From DATARH01 sp036268425 (GTDB lineage Bacteria; Pseudomonadota; Alphaproteobacteria; ATCC43930; CGMCC-115725), in contig DATAUE010000043.1 in assembly GCA_036268425.1 (NCBI GenBank), positions 1-64,000 of the forward strand: DNA of 64,000 nt, read 5' to 3'. Positions within the stretch are counted from its first letter, which is position 1, and each line of letters starts with the position of its first letter. The position numbers and the translations under genes were made by a program. Below the pieces are notes generated by a model. It saw only the letters and a program-made list of their open reading frames with translations, did not search any database and was not told where the DNA came from. Shown in pieces: positions 43,991 to 53,559 of the stretch.

Positions 43991-45112
43991 ATGACAAGCG
44001 AACCCGATAACCCAAAAAATCGATACGCAAACACTCCGCGCAATAGATTCGGCCATGTGACGGTCCAGGAAAATCCAAAGCACCAGATCTATTGGGAAGA
44101 ATACGGCTCCCCAAACGGTGATCCCATCATGTTTATGCATGGTGGACCGGGCGCCGGGTCCTACCAATCCTTCACGCGGTTCTTCAATCCTGACCGGTAC
44201 CGCATCATACTCTTTGATCAGCGCGGCTGCGGCAAGAGTACGCCGAGCGCGAGCGATGACGATGCAACAGCAGCCCTTACCGACAACACGACTCAACATC
44301 TTATCGGTGATGTTCTGCGGCTGCGCCGCGAACTGGGCATACAGGGCAAAATGCATGTCTTTGGCGGTAGCTGGGGAACCACACTCGCCCTGGCTTACGC
44401 CATCGAGCATCCGGAAACTGTGCAGACCCTGATTCTACGCGGCGTTTTTCTGTGCCGGCGACGAGATGTCGACTATTTTTTTCAAGGCAACGCCGCGGAG
44501 TTCGAGTGGCAACCGCTTGCGACGCCCGTCCCTGGCACCTACCTCGATTTTCCGACGGCATGGCAACAATTCGTTACGGCGATTCCGCCGGAGGATCGCG
44601 GCGACGTCGTCAAGGGGCTCGCAAGAATATTCGCGACGCCGCCGCGGAACGACACAGAACGGGACCGCATCCTCAAAGCCGCCTTAGCGTGCACCGCCTG
44701 GGAAAACAGCAGCAGCCGCCTCAATCGCGACGAAAACAGCGCAAGCCATCCTCCTGCGAAATATGCTTTGACTGCCGCCAGGATTTTAATCCACTACATG
44801 ATGAATGGCGGATTCCTCGGTGCCGGCGGCGAGGCCAACCGAAACAACAACTACATTCTCGACCACACCGACAGACTCAGGAACATTCCCGTTCATATCG
44901 TTCACGGACGTTACGATAGGGTATGTCATCTGTACCAAGCGGAAGCACTCGTACGAAGCTTGCGAGACACCGGAAATAACAACGTCAATTATTTTATTAC
45001 CACCGCCGGGCACAGCAGCATGGAGCCTGAAACGGAATCGAGGCTTTGCACCATAATGAACGATTTACCACCCATGAACCCCGCCCCTCAGGGCAACATC
45101 GACGTCGGCTAG
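43991..45112 (+). CDS. pip: Prolyl aminopeptidase
   Basis: The 373 residues are of the S33 family alpha/beta hydrolase type: MFMHGGPGAGSYQSFTRFFN (oxyanion HGGPG), DQRGCGKSTPS, the nucleophile Ser in FGGSWGTTLALAYA, and catalytic Asp/His in the C-terminal part (HGRYDRVCH and TTAGHSSMEPE). It removes N-terminal proline from peptides. Usual length is 310-330; here the N-terminal region adds about 40 residues. No signal peptide, so cytoplasmic. The start lacks a clear ribosome site. Single gene. Confidence 0.93.
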   Translation: MTSEPDNPKNRYANTPRNRFGHVTVQENPKHQIYWEEYGSPNGDPIMFMHGGPGAGSYQSFTRFFNPDRYRIILFDQRGCGKSTPSASDDDATAALTDNTTQHLIGDVLRLRRELGIQGKMHVFGGSWGTTLALAYAIEHPETVQTLILRGVFLCRRRDVDYFFQGNAAEFEWQPLATPVPGTYLDFPTAWQQFVTAIPPEDRGDVVKGLARIFATPPRNDTERDRILKAALACTAWENSSSRLNRDENSASHPPAKYALTAARILIHYMMNGGFLGAGGEANRNNNYILDHTDRLRNIPVHIVHGRYDRVCHLYQAEALVRSLRDTGNNNVNYFITTAGHSSMEPETESRLCTIMNDLPPMNPAPQGNIDVG

Positions 45113-45276
45113 ATAGCAGGCCGCGGCAGCCTCCCTCGCCCGTTGATTGATGGTCGGACGCGATACAACTCCCCGATCGCCGCTGAGCTTTACGATAAGC
45201 CGCCGATGTGCGACGTTTCAGAAATCGCACGCGCATAACGCCGTGGCGGCGCAGGTTTTTTGGAGTCGGGGACCGG

Positions 45277-45756
45277 ATGAGCGACGACCACGCAACCGGC
45301 GCAATCGATTGGAAAGAGCACGGCGTCAAAGTGATCCCGGGGGATCAACTCGACACGAATACGGCGCAGACGCCCGGCATGAACCGCGCTGCGGCAATCA
45401 ATTTCGCCCGGGTCGGAGCGCAGAAAATCTGGGCCGGAACCGTGCATATCCACGCCAACGCCAAAACCGGGGCGCACCACCACGGTGCCCTCGAGAGCGT
45501 CATTTATGTGCTGAAAGGCCGGGCGCGGATGCGCTGGGGCGAGCATCTCGAATACGTCGCCGAGGCTGGCCCCGGCGATTTCATCTTTGTGCCCCCTTAC
45601 GTCCCGCATCAGGAAATCAACGCATCGAGCGAGGAAACCCTCGAATGCGTGCTGGTGCGCAGCGACAACGAAGCGGTTGTCGTCAACCTCGATATTGACC
45701 CGGTGGAAAAGCCGGAAGCGGTGCGCTGGGTCGATCCGATCCACCGGCACGGCTGA
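45277..45756 (+). CDS. Cupin-domain protein
   Basis: The ATG at 45277 gives MSDDHATGAIDWKEHGVKVI; GGAGTC lies upstream. The 159 residues have the cupin motif 1 AKTGAHHHGALESVIYVLKG and motif 2 PGDFIFVPPYVPHQEINASS, so a metal site with His-His-Glu and His is likely. It may be a small dioxygenase or isomerase or a sensor; no substrate can be assigned. Single gene. Confidence 0.88.
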   Translation: MSDDHATGAIDWKEHGVKVIPGDQLDTNTAQTPGMNRAAAINFARVGAQKIWAGTVHIHANAKTGAHHHGALESVIYVLKGRARMRWGEHLEYVAEAGPGDFIFVPPYVPHQEINASSEETLECVLVRSDNEAVVVNLDIDPVEKPEAVRWVDPIHRHG

Positions 45757-45778
45757 TGCGGCGGCAGCCCGGTTCGGG

Positions 45779-45868
45779 CTAGAACAGGGCAGAGAGATAG
45801 TCCGCGGCGCCGGCAAGACCGAGCATCGCCCCGATCAGTATCGTGACTGTCCAGAAAATCGAATTCAT
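45779..45868 (-). CDS. 29-residue membrane peptide
   Basis: A GGAGG site lies six to seven bases before the ATG. The peptide MNSIFWTVTILIGAMLGLAG ends AADYLSALF and forms a single membrane segment. It is too short for usual gene finders. The context is the cupin gene on the other strand, ending 23 bases away. A good ribosome site and a clean hydrophobic helix make it a real candidate, but there is no family support. Confidence 0.5.
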   Translation of the reverse strand: MNSIFWTVTILIGAMLGLAGAADYLSALF

Positions 45869-46159
45869 TTGATCCTCCGAGCGCGGCGTCTGCGTGGTCG
45901 AGCCACCAGGTCAGGAGATACCTCCATGACCCAGCTTGGCTCTAACGGGAGATGGTCAGCGAAATCACCTCCGAGGCTCGACGATAGGCCCGTATCCTAA
46001 GCAAGCCGTTAATATCAGGGGGTTTCGGGGCGTTGCGGCGCCGCCTTTTTGGCGGCATTTGACGCAAATGCGCCGCAGCTTTGCTGCTACGCGCGGTGTG
46101 GCGGCGCCGGATGGATTGGACAAGTTCGGGTTTGGGCGAACAAATCAGGAGGCGGTCGC
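45869..46159. other. Intergenic region upstream of the TAXI-type gene
   Basis: About 290 bases with promoter for the gene at 46160 and for the small peptide. A GCGGCGCCGCC-type stretch lies near 46035-46055. Nothing else recognised. Confidence 0.4.
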
Positions 46160-47056
46160 ATGGCCGAGCACGAAAAAACGCGGGTCACACTGGCAACCGC
46201 AACGCCGGGAGGCGGGTTTCCGCTCTACGGCGGAGTCGTGGCGGAAACGATCCACGGTGTCGAGCCGACGCTGCTGATCGAACCCCGAAACACCAAAGGA
46301 AGCACCGAAAACGTGCCGCTGCTCGAAGCGGGCGCGGTCGATATCGGCCTCGTGCAAGGCGAAATCGCCTACGAAGCCTTTAACGGCATCGGACGCCCGA
46401 AGACCAATCTGACGATCATTGCCGCGATGTACTCGACCGCCGGCATGTTCGTGGTGCGCGCCGACAGCCGCTGTCACAGCATCGTCGATCTGGTCGGACG
46501 ACCGGTCGCGTTCGGCGCCAGAGGCTCCGGCCTCGTCACGCTGGCGCGCTATGTGCTCGACGGCTTGAACCTCGATTTCGACCGGCATTTCAAGCCGATC
46601 TATCTCGATCGAGCCGGCGACGGGCCGGCGATGGTGTTGGATGGCACTGCTGCGGCGCTATGGGGCGGCGGCACCGGCTGGCCCGGCTTTGTCGCGGTCG
46701 CGGACAGCGATGCCGGAGCGCGCTTTATCGTGCCAGACACCGGGGAGATCGAACGCATCCGCGAAAAGCATGCGTTTCTAAAGCCGCTGACGGTACAGGC
46801 GTTCAGCTATCGCGATCAGACGGACGAAATCGAATCTGTCGGGTCGTGGTCGTTCATCATGGCGCGCGCCGACCTGCCGGAAGATATCGGCTACCGCCTC
46901 GCGCGGGCATTGCACAAAGGCGAGCCGACGCTCGCCGCGCGGCTGCCGCAGGCTCGCGAAACGATGGCGGCCAACACGCCGCGCGCTGTACCGGACCGCT
47001 CGCTGATCCACCCCGGCGTCATCAAATATCTCGAAGAAATCGGCGAACTGGCGTGA
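46160..47056 (+). CDS. TAXI-family TRAP-type binding protein without signal peptide
   Basis: The ATG at 46160 follows AGGAGGC. The 298 residues match TAXI family solute-binding subunits: TLATATPGGGFPLYGGVVAE, then ENVPLLEAGAVDIGLVQGEI and PVAFGARGSGLVTLARYVLD, and GVIKYLEEIG at the end. Such proteins capture organic acids in the periplasm for TRAP transporters, but here no signal peptide is visible and no TRAP membrane gene is adjacent. It may be cytoplasmic, or the annotated start may lack an upstream leader; the longer frame to 46049 has no signal peptide either. Confidence 0.82.
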   Translation: MAEHEKTRVTLATATPGGGFPLYGGVVAETIHGVEPTLLIEPRNTKGSTENVPLLEAGAVDIGLVQGEIAYEAFNGIGRPKTNLTIIAAMYSTAGMFVVRADSRCHSIVDLVGRPVAFGARGSGLVTLARYVLDGLNLDFDRHFKPIYLDRAGDGPAMVLDGTAAALWGGGTGWPGFVAVADSDAGARFIVPDTGEIERIREKHAFLKPLTVQAFSYRDQTDEIESVGSWSFIMARADLPEDIGYRLARALHKGEPTLAARLPQARETMAANTPRAVPDRSLIHPGVIKYLEEIGELA

Positions 47057-47065
47057 TTTCTGAAA

Positions 47066-47656
47066 TCAAAAGCGCGCGAACGCCCGCTGCACCCGCGCCA
47101 GAAACGCGGCGCAGCGCGCGCGGCTGGCGCCATCGATGTTGTGCAGCGCGAGGTAGCGTGTCTTGACGCCGTGACCGCACAGCCGGGCGAGGCCGCCGAG
47201 CAGCACCGTCTTGACCGGGTTGCGCAGCACCAGAACCGCCAGCCACCAGGGTGAACCCAGCGTCGTCACGACCCAGAACTGCTTGATGTTGCGCAACGCC
47301 GGCCGGATCGCACCACCACCTTCCGGCAGCGTAAAGGCCACTTCGGTCGTCCATACGCGATCGAAGTATCCCTTAAGGATGGCCGGCATGCCGTACCACC
47401 AGGTCGGAAAGCATAGCACAAGCCCCTCGGCGGCCTGCAGCCGCGCAACGTGGTTGCCAATCGCCGACAGGTCAGGGTTTTTTGTATTGTAGGCGCGCCG
47501 TTCGGCCGGAGGCAGCCGCGGCTCGAAGCCTTCGGCATAAAGGTCGCAATCATCGACCTCGTGGCCGCGCTGGCGCAGCGCCGCAACCACGGTCTGGTGC
47601 AGCGCCGCGGCAAAGCTGTCGGGCAGCGGATGGGCAAAAAGAACGAGAACACGCAT
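47066..47656 (-). CDS. Flavodoxin-fold NAD(P)H oxidoreductase
   Basis: The 196 residues belong to the NQO1/KefF type: MRVLVLFAHPLPDSFAAALH at the FMN-binding N-terminus, LCFPTWWYGMPAILKGYFDR for the flavin-binding Trp-Trp-Tyr, and a GGGAIRPALRNIKQ loop. It would reduce quinones or electrophiles with NAD(P)H, or regulate a KefC-type channel, though none is adjacent. It is convergent with the TAXI gene, with nine bases between the stops. Confidence 0.88.
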   Translation of the reverse strand: MRVLVLFAHPLPDSFAAALHQTVVAALRQRGHEVDDCDLYAEGFEPRLPPAERRAYNTKNPDLSAIGNHVARLQAAEGLVLCFPTWWYGMPAILKGYFDRVWTTEVAFTLPEGGGAIRPALRNIKQFWVVTTLGSPWWLAVLVLRNPVKTVLLGGLARLCGHGVKTRYLALHNIDGASRARCAAFLARVQRAFARF

Positions 47657-47745
47657 TGCCTAAACAAACAGCCGCATCAGATTTCCGCCCCTGCGCATTG
47701 CAGATTTTTGCCTAGTGTCTCACCAACATCCAACGAGCGAGCCTT

Positions 47746-48603
47746 ATGAGCGACAAGCAAACAGCCACAGCAGACGGCACGGCGGTGCGGGTCGCATTAT
47801 GGCGAGCCCTGCACGTCCAGGTCGATCCCCCACCGCATGTGCTTGAAGACGAGATCGGACTGAGTCTTGCCGCCCCGGATGAGGGTTGGCGCCATCGACC
47901 GGATATGAACCCGCTCACGACGAGACTTTTCCGCGCCTCCATCATCGCCCGAGCCCGGTTTATTGAGGATCTGGTTGTGGAGCGGGCCGCCGCCGCCAGC
48001 CAATACGTTATTCTCGGAGCCGGGCTCGACAGTTTCGCGCAACGCAGCCCGGAAATCGCTTCCCGCTTAAAAATATTCGAGGTCGACCGGCCCGGCCCCC
48101 AGGCCTGGAAGCGCCAGCGGCTGATCGAACTGGGTTTTGGTATCCCGGCATGGCTGCGGCTCGTCCCGGTCGATTTCGAAGCGGGCGATTCATGGTGGGA
48201 CAGGCTTTTGGCGGCCGGGTTCGACGTACGCAGGCCTGCGATCGTTTCGTCCACCGGCGTCAGCATGTATCTCACCCGGGATGCGATCGCAGCCACGCTG
48301 CGCCAGGTCGCAGCTCTCGCACCTGGCTCTGCGCTGGCGATGACGTTCCTGCTGCCGCTGGACCTCGCAGACCCGGAAGTGCGTCCGGCGTTCGAGATGG
48401 CGGTAAAGGGCGCGCGCGCCAGCGGAACCCCCTTCCTCAGCTTTTTCACGCCGGCGGAGATGATGGACCTGGCCCGCGAATGCGGCTTCAAAGAAGCTCA
48501 TCACATATCGGGGGATGCTCTCGCGCAGCGCTATTTCGCGGACAGGACAGACGGCCTTCGCCCGCCCAGCAACGCAGAGGAACTGCTTGTGGCGCGGACC
48601 TAA
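47746..48603 (+). CDS. SAM-dependent methyltransferase (LCMT/TIGR00027 type)
   Basis: 285 residues. The family motif YVILGAGLDSFAQRSP (SAM binding) and FEVDRPGPQAWKRQRL, then VSSTGVSMYLTRDAIAATL, are present. The N-terminal R-x-x-x-t-R pattern (PLTTRLFRASIIARARFIED) is typical. These enzymes methylate carboxyl or hydroxyl groups of small molecules; substrate unknown. Single gene, divergent from the oxidoreductase. Confidence 0.9.
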   Translation: MSDKQTATADGTAVRVALWRALHVQVDPPPHVLEDEIGLSLAAPDEGWRHRPDMNPLTTRLFRASIIARARFIEDLVVERAAAASQYVILGAGLDSFAQRSPEIASRLKIFEVDRPGPQAWKRQRLIELGFGIPAWLRLVPVDFEAGDSWWDRLLAAGFDVRRPAIVSSTGVSMYLTRDAIAATLRQVAALAPGSALAMTFLLPLDLADPEVRPAFEMAVKGARASGTPFLSFFTPAEMMDLARECGFKEAHHISGDALAQRYFADRTDGLRPPSNAEELLVART

Positions 48604-48827
48604 ACACGCGCGGCCCAGGTTGAAGCGCGGCGCTTACCATTTTGGCGGGGCGTGGCCCGGCCATCTGCGCAACATCGGAGAGGATACGTGGACAGCAGGG
48701 CAAGCCCGGCGGAAGCGATCTTCGACCGTTTCGGTGTATCGGGAGCATGGTCCAGCTTGCATGCCTGACCGCCCGCCCCTCTCGTGCTAGCATCGGCAAA
48801 AGCGTGGTGTCTGCCGAGGAGGAAGCG

Positions 48828-49877
48828 ATGCGCGGGGTTGTATTCACGGGCGACCGGCAGCTTGAGCTGATGAATTTCCCCGACCCCACCCCCGGCCCGG
48901 GCGAGGTCGTGCTCGAAATGAAAGCCTCCGGCATGTGCGGCAGCGACCTGCACCAATACCGCCGTCCGAAAACCGGCGGGTCGAGCGGCGGCCTCGCGGT
49001 CAGCAGCGAGCCGGTGATCGGCGGGCACGAACCCTGCGGTGTCATCGCCGCGATCGGGCCGGGCGTCGCTCCGGCGCAGGCCAGGATCGGCCAGCGCGTC
49101 ATGGTGCATCATTACAAAGGCTGCACCGTGTGCAACCATTGCCGCTCCGGCTGGTCACAGCTCTGCCAGGAAGAGGCGGTGCTGGTTTATGGCAACAACG
49201 CGCATGGCGGACACGCCAAATATTTGAAGGTGCCGGCCTTTACGCTGGTGCCGCTGCTTGACGAATTGTCGTTCACCACCGGCGCGGCGATTTCCTGCGG
49301 TACCGGCACGGCCTATGGCGCTCTGCGCCGCATCCGGCTTTCCGGCAACGACACGATCGCGATTTTCGGGCAAGGCCCGGTCGGGCTGTCCGCGACGCAG
49401 TTGGCGAGCGCAATGGGCGCGCGCGTCATCGCGCTCGATGTCAGCCCCGAGCGGCTCGAACGCGCCAAGGAGTTCGGCGCCGACGAGGTCGTGAACCCGC
49501 GCTCCAACGATCCGGTCGGCGCGATCAAGGAGTTGACCCACGGCTACGGCGCCGACTTCACTCTCGACACGTCGAGCCAGCCGGAAGGCCGCATCGCCGC
49601 AGTCCGCGCCACCAAGGTGTGGGGCACGACCTGTTTCGTCGGCGAGCGCAATGACGTAACGATCGATGTCAGCCCCGACATGTTGCGCAAGCAACTGACC
49701 ATCGTCGCATCCTGGACCTTCTCGCAGATGGGCCAGGCCGAATGCGCGCAGTTCGTCGTCGACCGCAAGATCGACGTCGAGCACCTGTTTACGCATCGCT
49801 GGCAACTCGACCAGGCCGACGAAGCCTACAAATTGTTCGATACGCAGACGACCGGCAAAGGCGTCTTTCTGATGTGA
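48828..49877 (+). CDS. Zinc-dependent alcohol dehydrogenase
   Basis: The ATG at 48828 follows GAGGAGGA. The 349 residues are of the MDR type: catalytic zinc ligands in KASGMCGSDLHQY (Cys) and IGGHEPCGVIA (His, Glu), structural zinc Cys cluster YKGCTVCNHCRSGWSQLC, and Rossmann motif IFGQGPVGLSATQLAS. It resembles iditol/threonine dehydrogenase-type enzymes but has no conserved substrate signature I can name. It likely oxidises a secondary alcohol with NAD(P). It ends just before glgX, convergent. Confidence 0.93.
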   Translation: MRGVVFTGDRQLELMNFPDPTPGPGEVVLEMKASGMCGSDLHQYRRPKTGGSSGGLAVSSEPVIGGHEPCGVIAAIGPGVAPAQARIGQRVMVHHYKGCTVCNHCRSGWSQLCQEEAVLVYGNNAHGGHAKYLKVPAFTLVPLLDELSFTTGAAISCGTGTAYGALRRIRLSGNDTIAIFGQGPVGLSATQLASAMGARVIALDVSPERLERAKEFGADEVVNPRSNDPVGAIKELTHGYGADFTLDTSSQPEGRIAAVRATKVWGTTCFVGERNDVTIDVSPDMLRKQLTIVASWTFSQMGQAECAQFVVDRKIDVEHLFTHRWQLDQADEAYKLFDTQTTGKGVFLM

Positions 49878-49912
49878 CGCAGTTCTGGCGCCGCCCGAGA
49901 GCGCGACCGAGC

Positions 49913-52036
49913 TCAGTCGGCCACTTCCGGGCGCAAGGCAAACAGCAGGAGCGAGCGACCGGTGGCCATGTAATCAGCCCCGGCGGCAAAGCTTGCCTCC
50001 TCGCCGTCGTTGGTGTCGATCAGCAATTCCCATGCGCCGCCGCCGGGAATTTCCGGCAGAGTGAAGTCGACGACATCGTGATAGGCGTTAAGCACCAATA
50101 AGAGCGTCGCGTCTTCGCCGCGACGGCGAATGCCGGTCGGCTGTGCGCGGCCGTCAAGCACGACACCGAAACAGCGGGCGTTGCCGTCATTCCAGTTCTC
50201 TTCCGTCATCTCGATGCCGGCCGGGTTGAGCCAGGTGATCTCCTTCAGTCCAAGTTCTTCGTTGTAGGCGCCGTCCAGGAAGCGACCGCGGCGCAGGATC
50301 GGGTATTGCCGGCGCAAGGTCGTCAGCTTTTGCACGAATGCGATCAGCGCCTCGCCGCGCTCGGCGATATCCCAGTCGACCCAGCTGATTTCGTTGTCCT
50401 GGCAATAGGCGTTGTTGTTGCCGTTTTGTGTGCGGGCAAACTCGTCCCCGGCCAGCAGCATCGGGGTTCCCTGGCTCAACAACAATGTCGCCAGCAGGTT
50501 CTTGATCTGGCGCAGCCGCAGCCCTTCGATTTCCGGGTCGTCGGTAGGCCCCTCGGCGCCGCAATTCCACGAGCGGTTGTCCGAACTGCCGTCATTATTG
50601 TCTTCGCCGTTCGCCTCGTTGTGTTTCTCGTTGTAGGTGACGAGGTCGGCCAGCGTGAACCCGTCATGCGCGGTGATGAAATTGACCCCGGCCCAGGGTT
50701 TGCGGCCGCGGTGATCAAAACAGTCGCCCGATCCGGTCAGCCGCGGCGCCAGTGCCGCCGGGGTGACTTCGCCGCGCCAGAAATCGCGCACGGTGTCACG
50801 GAATTTGTCATTCCATTCCATCCAGCGTGGCGGGAAGCCACCGACCTGATAGCCGCCGGGGCCGCAATCCCAAGGCTCCGCGATCAGCTTGACGGTATCC
50901 AGCACCGGGTCCTGGCAGCAGGATTTGAGAAAGCCGCTTTGCGTGTCAAAGCCATCGGGTTCGCGCGCCAGGATGGTTCCCAGATCAAAGCGGAAGCCGT
51001 CGACATGGGTTTCGGTGGCCCAATAGCGCAAGCTGTCGGTGACCATTTGGATGACCCGGATATGGCTGAGGTTCAGCGTATTTCCGGTGCCGGTATCATT
51101 GATGTAATAACGCGGCGTATCGGGCAGCAGCCGGTAATACGATGCATTGTCGATCCCTTTGAACGACAAGGTCGGTCCAAGTTCGTTACCTTCAGCCGTA
51201 TGATTGTAGACCACATCCAGAATGACCTCTAGCCCGGCATCGTGCAGACAAGCCACCATTTCCTTGAATTCGCGCAATGTCTGCTCGCGCTCGTGGGCGT
51301 AACGCGGGTCCGGCGCGAAAAACCCGATCGAATTGTAGCCCCAGTAATTCGTCAGGTCTTTTTCCAGCAGATGGCTGTCGTTGATAAAAGTGTGAACCGG
51401 CAGCAACTCGACCGATGTAACTCCAAGCGATTTGATGTGTTCGATAACCGGACGCGCGGCCAACCCCTTGTAGGTGCCACGGTGCGCTTCGCAGATTTCG
51501 GGGTGCAGCTTGGTAAAGCCTCGCACATGAGTTTCGTAGATGATCGTATGATCACGCGGCACGGCGTGGCGCGTGCCGGTGCCTCGCCAATCGAAATTGG
51601 GATCGACGACAACGGATTTCGGCATAAACGGCGCGCTGTCGCGTTCGTCAAAGGTGGTGTCGTCGCCGGTTTCCATCTGATAGCCGAAAACCGCCGGGTC
51701 CCATGTCAATTCGCCAAAGTGCCCGCGTGCATAAGGGTCGAGCAGCAATTTGTTCGGGTTGAAACGATGGCCGGCAGCCGGTTCGTAGGGTCCGTGCACC
51801 CGGTATCCGTAGATTGAGCCGGGCCCGATTTCGGGAACATAGCCGTGCCAGATTTCATCGGTGAATTCGGGAAGGTCGAAACGCGCGATTTCCTGCTCGC
51901 CGGCATCGTCGAACAGGCAGATTTCGACCCGCGTCGCATGCGCCGAGAACAGCGCGAAATTCGTCCCTTTGCCGTCCCATGTGGCGCCAAGCGGATAGGG
52001 CAGACCTTCACGAATGCGTCGATCGGCAATCGGCAC
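49913..52036 (-). CDS. glgX: Glycogen debranching enzyme GlgX
   Basis: A GTG start (VPIADRRIREGLPYPLGATW) after GGAGAG gives about 707 residues, the usual length. It has an N-terminal CBM48 (YPLGATWDGKGTNFALFSAH), a GH13 barrel with nucleophile Asp in VDGFRFDLGTIL, the acid Glu in LIAEPWDCGPGGYQVGG, and the third Asp in FITAHDGFTLADLVTYN. It cleaves alpha-1,6 branches of glycogen limit dextrin. The frame extends to 52144 but the extra N-terminal sequence is unlike the family. No other glycogen gene is adjacent. Confidence 0.95.
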   Translation of the reverse strand: MPIADRRIREGLPYPLGATWDGKGTNFALFSAHATRVEICLFDDAGEQEIARFDLPEFTDEIWHGYVPEIGPGSIYGYRVHGPYEPAAGHRFNPNKLLLDPYARGHFGELTWDPAVFGYQMETGDDTTFDERDSAPFMPKSVVVDPNFDWRGTGTRHAVPRDHTIIYETHVRGFTKLHPEICEAHRGTYKGLAARPVIEHIKSLGVTSVELLPVHTFINDSHLLEKDLTNYWGYNSIGFFAPDPRYAHEREQTLREFKEMVACLHDAGLEVILDVVYNHTAEGNELGPTLSFKGIDNASYYRLLPDTPRYYINDTGTGNTLNLSHIRVIQMVTDSLRYWATETHVDGFRFDLGTILAREPDGFDTQSGFLKSCCQDPVLDTVKLIAEPWDCGPGGYQVGGFPPRWMEWNDKFRDTVRDFWRGEVTPAALAPRLTGSGDCFDHRGRKPWAGVNFITAHDGFTLADLVTYNEKHNEANGEDNNDGSSDNRSWNCGAEGPTDDPEIEGLRLRQIKNLLATLLLSQGTPMLLAGDEFARTQNGNNNAYCQDNEISWVDWDIAERGEALIAFVQKLTTLRRQYPILRRGRFLDGAYNEELGLKEITWLNPAGIEMTEENWNDGNARCFGVVLDGRAQPTGIRRRGEDATLLLVLNAYHDVVDFTLPEIPGGGAWELLIDTNDGEEASFAAGADYMATGRSLLLFALRPEVAD

Positions 52037-52273
52037 GGCAATCTCTCCACAAACGCTGCAACGTATCGGGTCAACCAACCGATGATCGATCCGACGATTC
52101 AAACGCCGGGAGAGTTGGGTTCGATCCGCCGCGCACCGCGGCACTTATGCGCTTGTTATTGCTAGTCCGATGTTGCCGCCACCCATAAGATGCCGGCAAC
52201 TCGGCGGCGAGCCTCACCGAAGCCGGGCCCGCTCGATACAGTTCGCGTGCGGCGCGAGGATTTGGAGAGGATT
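52037..52273. promoter_or_regulatory. Divergent promoter region between glgX and the stressosome operon
   Basis: A 237-base spacer that must carry both promoters. GTTGCCG (52172-52178) and CGGCAAC (52194-52200) are inverted repeats with a 15-base spacer. No EcfG-type GGAAC element was found. Confidence 0.4.
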
Positions 52274-53173
52274 ATGATCTCAAGTGATACCGGTGTAATC
52301 GCCGACCTGGTCAGGCACCACGAAGGCGACATCCTGCGACAGTGGCTTGATCTCCAAAAGCGAGGCGGGACTTTGCAAACCGGCCGCATTGGCGAGGCCG
52401 AACTGACAACGCAAAGCGGCGAATTTCTGCAGCTGTTGCGCGACGGTTTCGAGAGCGACACCGCCGACGCCGGTCACGCGGCATTCGCGCCGGCCCGCGA
52501 AACCCTCGCGGCCATATCGCGATCACGCGCGATGCAGGGGTTTTCGCCGCGCGAAACCGCCACCTTCATATTTTCGCTGAAACAACCCTTGGTCGAGGCG
52601 TTAAACCGCGACAATTCGTTGTCAGCAACGGCAGCCGCGCGCCTGATGTGGATCGTGACATCAATGCTCGATCAGTTTGGGCTTATCACTTTCGAAAATT
52701 TTCAGCGCGCCCGCGAAGAACTGATTTCGCGCCAGACCCGCGAAATCTCCGAGTTGTCGACGCCGGTCGTCAAATTGTGGGACGGCATCCTGGCGCTGCC
52801 GATCATCGGGACGCTCGACAGCGAGCGCACTCAAATCGTGATGGAAAACCTGCTGCAATCAATCGTCGACCAGGGCGCGGAGATCGCGATCATCGACATT
52901 ACCGGCGTGCCCACGGTCGACACGTTGACGGCGCAGCATCTGCTGAAAACGGTGGCAGCAGCCCGGCTGATGGGCGCCGACTGCATCATCAGCGGCATCA
53001 GGCCGCAAATTGCCCAGACGATCGTGCATCTCGGGGTTGAACTCAATGTGGTGACCAAGGCGACCCTGGCGGATGCCTTTACAATCGCGCTGCGCCGCAC
53101 CGGCCGGGCGGTAACGAAGGTCAAGGCGGCGCGGACCGAACAGCGACGACAACCGGATGAGCAGGACGATTGA
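52274..53173 (+). CDS. rsbR: RsbR-like stressosome scaffold protein
   Basis: The ATG at 52274 follows GGAGAGG. The N-terminal 160 residues are a helical sensory domain (RsbRD-like), with DILRQWLDLQKRGGTLQTGR and FSPRETATFIFSLKQPLVEA. A linker with ELISRQTREISELSTPVVKL leads to a STAS domain: AIIDITGVPTVDTLTAQHLL, holding the Thr-rich positions phosphorylated by RsbT, and CIISGIRPQIAQTIVHLGVE. The C-terminus is basic. It forms the stressosome core with RsbS. The next gene starts three bases after its stop. Confidence 0.92.
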   Translation: MISSDTGVIADLVRHHEGDILRQWLDLQKRGGTLQTGRIGEAELTTQSGEFLQLLRDGFESDTADAGHAAFAPARETLAAISRSRAMQGFSPRETATFIFSLKQPLVEALNRDNSLSATAAARLMWIVTSMLDQFGLITFENFQRAREELISRQTREISELSTPVVKLWDGILALPIIGTLDSERTQIVMENLLQSIVDQGAEIAIIDITGVPTVDTLTAQHLLKTVAAARLMGADCIISGIRPQIAQTIVHLGVELNVVTKATLADAFTIALRRTGRAVTKVKAARTEQRRQPDEQDD

Positions 53174-53175
53174 CG

Positions 53176-53559
53176 ATGGACCGGATCCCGATCCTCAAGC
53201 TTGAGGAGTCGCTGCTGGTTACGATCCAGGTCGATATGCACGACCGTCTGGCGACCGCGCTCGAAGAGGATTTAACCAACAAGCTGGTGTCGACGCGCGC
53301 CCGCGGCGTGTTGATCGACATTTCGGCGTTGGAGATCGTCGACAGCTTTATCGGGCGGATGCTCGACAACATCGCCGCCGTGGCGCGAATTCTCGATGCC
53401 GAAACTGTTGTCGTCGGCATGCGCCCCGCGGTCGCCATCACCCTGGTCGAACTCGGCTTGTCGCTGTCCGGCGTGCGCACCGCTCTCAACGTCGATCGCG
53501 GCATGGCCTTGATCAAGCGCCGATTGGCGGAGGAGGCCGATGCCGACGACGAAGACTGA
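53176..53559 (+). CDS. rsbS: RsbS-like STAS protein
   Basis: The ATG at 53176 gives MDRIPILKLEESLLVTIQVD; a TTG two codons earlier is possible. The 127 residues are a single STAS domain: GVLIDISALEIVDSFIGRML with the phosphorylatable Ser in DSF, and VVVGMRPAVAITLVELGLSL. RsbS is the second core component of the stressosome and binds the RsbT kinase. It overlaps rsbT by 20 bases. Confidence 0.92.
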   Translation: MDRIPILKLEESLLVTIQVDMHDRLATALEEDLTNKLVSTRARGVLIDISALEIVDSFIGRMLDNIAAVARILDAETVVVGMRPAVAITLVELGLSLSGVRTALNVDRGMALIKRRLAEEADADDED

